From positions 1-14,960 of the forward strand of contig JAOPUQ010000439.1 of NCBI GenBank assembly GCA_025963425.1: a DNA stretch of 14,960 nt. The letters are read 5' to 3'. The stretch's first letter is position 1. Each line of letters starts with the position of its first letter. The stretch is from Modestobacter sp. Its GTDB lineage: Bacteria > Actinomycetota > Actinomycetes > Mycobacteriales > Geodermatophilaceae. Below the pieces are notes generated by a model. The model made no database searches. It was given only the letters and a program-made list of their open reading frames with translations, and was not told the DNA's origin. Shown here piece by piece: positions 13,405-14,960 of this stretch. The position numbers and the translations under genes are program-made.

Positions 13405-14694
13405 GTGCGACAAGATGTCGCGGTGAGCCACCCCCCGGCGCCGCCGTCCCATGCAGGTCAGGCCGACGCACCGACGCCTCGCCGGCGGCACCTGGTGGTG
13501 CTCGCGCCCGCCGCGGCTCTGGTCCTGGCCGCGCTGTGCCTGCGGGGTCCCTTCGCGGCCGTCGGCCCGGTGGTGGCGGGTCTGCAGCAGGAGCTGTCCC
13601 TGTCCACCGCCGCTCTCGGGGCCCTCACCGCGGCGCCACTGGTCTGCTTCGGCCTGGTCTCACCGCTCGCCCCGGTTCTCGCCGCCCGGCTGGGCGTCCA
13701 CCGGGCGGTGCTGGCCGGCACCGCCGTCCTCACCCTCGGCGTGGCGGTGCGCATGGGTGGAGCGGTGGGGATGTTCGCCGGGACGGTCCTGCTCACCGGT
13801 GGGATCGCCGTGGTGAACGTGCTGCTGCCGGCGCTGGCCCGGGCCGAGTACGGCGACCGCAGCGCCACCGTGGTGGGGGTGATCACGTGCTCGATGGCCG
13901 TGTCGGCGACCCTGGGCGCGGGGCTGGCCCAGCCGCTGGCCGACGCCGTCGGCAGTGCCCGCACCGGACTCGCGCTCTGGCTGGTCCCCACGCTGGCGGC
14001 GGTGCTCGCCCTCGCCCTGCTGGCCCGCTCCCGAGCTCGGACCGCACCGGTGGCGCGGCCCACCGGCCGGGGGATCCTGCGCAACCGGGTGGCCCTGCAG
14101 GTGACGTTGTTCTTCGGGCTCCAGTCCCTCGGCTTCTACGCGATGATGGCCTGGCTGCCCGCCGTCCTCCAGCAGGAGGCCGGCGTCTCGGCCGTGGCGG
14201 CCGGGGGCCTGCTGGCGCTGGGGACGGCGCTGGGCGCACCCGCCGCCCTCATCGTGCCCCCGCTGGCCGCGCGGCGGCCCGGCCAGGGCGGCTGGGTCCT
14301 CGCGGCCGGACTGCTGATGATCGTCTCCCTGGCCGGGCTGCTGCTCGCCCCCGGCAGCGCCCCGGTGCTGTGGACGGTCCTCTACGGCCTGGGCACCGGA
14401 TTGGCGTTCCCGCTGGCCATGACCCTGGTGCTGATGCGCACCCGGGACGTCGCGCAGACCGGGCGGCTGTCGGCGGCCGCCCAGAGCACGGGCTACCTGC
14501 TGGCGGCCACCGGGCCACTGGGCGTGGGGCTGCTGCACGAGGCAACCGGTGACTGGGGGCTGGGGCTGGCCGTGCTGCTGGCCCTCGTGATCGCCCAGAC
14601 CGCAGCCGGGCTCGGCGCCGCGCGGCCCCGGCTGGTCACCGAGCGCACCGTCGGTGACCAGCCGGCCGTGGCCGCGCCGCCGGCCGCGCGCTGA
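13405..14694 (+). CDS. MFS transporter, CynX/NimT type
   Basis: The 429-residue protein has about 12 predicted membrane helices beginning near LVVLAPAAALVLAALCLRG. It has a LRGPFAAVGPVV motif and a GALTAAPLVCFGLVSPLAPVLA second helix, both characteristic of the cyanate/2-nitroimidazole (CynX/NimT) branch of the major facilitator superfamily. A polar loop near the middle (about residues 210-225, RSRARTAPVARPTGRG) separates the two six-helix halves. Family members use the proton gradient to move small anions or drugs, and the substrate here is unknown. The start is uncertain: GTG 13405 has GGAGG only three bases upstream, and GTG 13423 is in the same frame. The gene follows the helicase by 44 bases and may be co-transcribed with it, although no functional link is apparent. 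Confidence 0.85.
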   Translation: MRQDVAVSHPPAPPSHAGQADAPTPRRRHLVVLAPAAALVLAALCLRGPFAAVGPVVAGLQQELSLSTAALGALTAAPLVCFGLVSPLAPVLAARLGVHRAVLAGTAVLTLGVAVRMGGAVGMFAGTVLLTGGIAVVNVLLPALARAEYGDRSATVVGVITCSMAVSATLGAGLAQPLADAVGSARTGLALWLVPTLAAVLALALLARSRARTAPVARPTGRGILRNRVALQVTLFFGLQSLGFYAMMAWLPAVLQQEAGVSAVAAGGLLALGTALGAPAALIVPPLAARRPGQGGWVLAAGLLMIVSLAGLLLAPGSAPVLWTVLYGLGTGLAFPLAMTLVLMRTRDVAQTGRLSAAAQSTGYLLAATGPLGVGLLHEATGDWGLGLAVLLALVIAQTAAGLGAARPRLVTERTVGDQPAVAAPPAAR

Positions 14695-14718
14695 CCGCTC
14701 CTGCCGGGCCCGGACTGC

Positions 14719-14960
14719 TCAGCCGGGGCGGACGGTGCCGACCAGGTGCTCGGTCGATGCCTTCGCATTGCGGACGGCGACGTCCCAGCCGTCCGGGCCC
14801 ACCGGTGCCGTCGACAATGTGACGGTCGAGGGCAGGAACAGCGGCTTCCGGAAGCCGACGTCCACCGCCACCGCGTCGGGCAGCCGGCCGGACAGCGCCG
14901 CCAGCGCGCGGGCCTTGACCCACATGCCGTGCGCGATCGCCCGCTTGAAGCCGAAGGCCT
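14719..14960 (-). CDS. MaoC-type acyl dehydratase, C-terminal part (partial)
   Basis: The frame enters from the right edge and ends at TGA 14719-14721, giving about 80 C-terminal residues. It contains AFGFKRAIAHGMWVKARALA, where the IAHGMW segment matches the hot-dog hydratase motif of MaoC-like proteins. A strand-rich VDVGFRKPLFLPSTVTL segment follows. MaoC-type enzymes hydrate or dehydrate enoyl-CoA or 3-hydroxyacyl-thioesters in fatty-acid metabolism, and mycobacterial HtdX-like proteins share this C-terminal form. The catalytic Asp/His pair of the hydratase motif lies outside the window, so activity cannot be judged. The gene converges on the MFS transporter with 24 bases between the stops. 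Confidence 0.8.
   Translation of the reverse strand, partial: AFGFKRAIAHGMWVKARALAALSGRLPDAVAVDVGFRKPLFLPSTVTLSTAPVGPDGWDVAVRNAKASTEHLVGTVRPG

Noticed and set aside
11270..13471. Minus-strand frame of 733 codons opposite the helicase.
   Set aside because: The helicase strand has all SF2 motifs. The antisense frame has none and exists because of extreme GC bias.
1..14960. CRISPR arrays, restriction or toxin-antitoxin genes, and prophage genes.
   Set aside because: I looked for regularly spaced repeats and recognisable families of these types and saw none.

Overview
The window is very GC-rich DNA with strong third-position G/C, frequent GTG starts and tightly overlapping stop/start codons. 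A class E-type (LAxTG) surface-anchoring signal and several actinobacterial families (DUF6153, SHOCT, geranylgeranyl-reductase-like and MaoC dehydratase fragments) point to a high-GC actinobacterium. Geodermatophilaceae-like is my best guess, but that is inference.

Region 1 (1-1263): the 3' end of an FAD-dependent geranylgeranyl-reductase-like gene, convergent with a membrane-anchored GGDEF diguanylate cyclase. Region 2 (about 1357-4546): a worn accessory segment bounded on the right by an intact tRNA-Ser(UGA) gene on the minus strand. Its left boundary is a 59-bp, about 90% identical copy of the 3' part of the same tRNA. Between the two copies, all on the minus strand, lie a P1B metal-ATPase C-terminal remnant, a DUF6153 membrane protein, a DUF305 lipoprotein, a SHOCT membrane protein, a truncated ABC ATPase and two small Cys-Cys-rich ORFs. 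I read this as the residue of a metal-handling (probably copper) genomic island integrated at the tRNA-Ser 3' end. No integrase was seen.

Region 3 (4736-9267): a VOC-fold protein, a non-coding stretch with a BlaI/CopY-like dyad, then five plus-strand genes whose stop and start codons overlap. They are a shortened PAP2 phosphatase-like protein, a DedA membrane protein, an MGDG-synthase-like glycosyltransferase, a NodB polysaccharide deacetylase and a DMT/EamA transporter. Together they look like a lipid-linked-sugar modification and translocation module, by analogy with the Arn pathway. This is the most interesting functional unit in the window. It ends at a strong bidirectional hairpin terminator.

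Region 4 (9376-14960): a large secreted Gly-rich/FN3 protein with a C-terminal LAYTG sorting signal (minus); a divergent intergenic region with small symmetric elements; a SUV3-like RNA helicase with a zinc-ribbon and a basic tail (plus); an MFS transporter of the CynX/NimT type (plus); and the 3' part of a convergent MaoC-type dehydratase gene that runs off the window.
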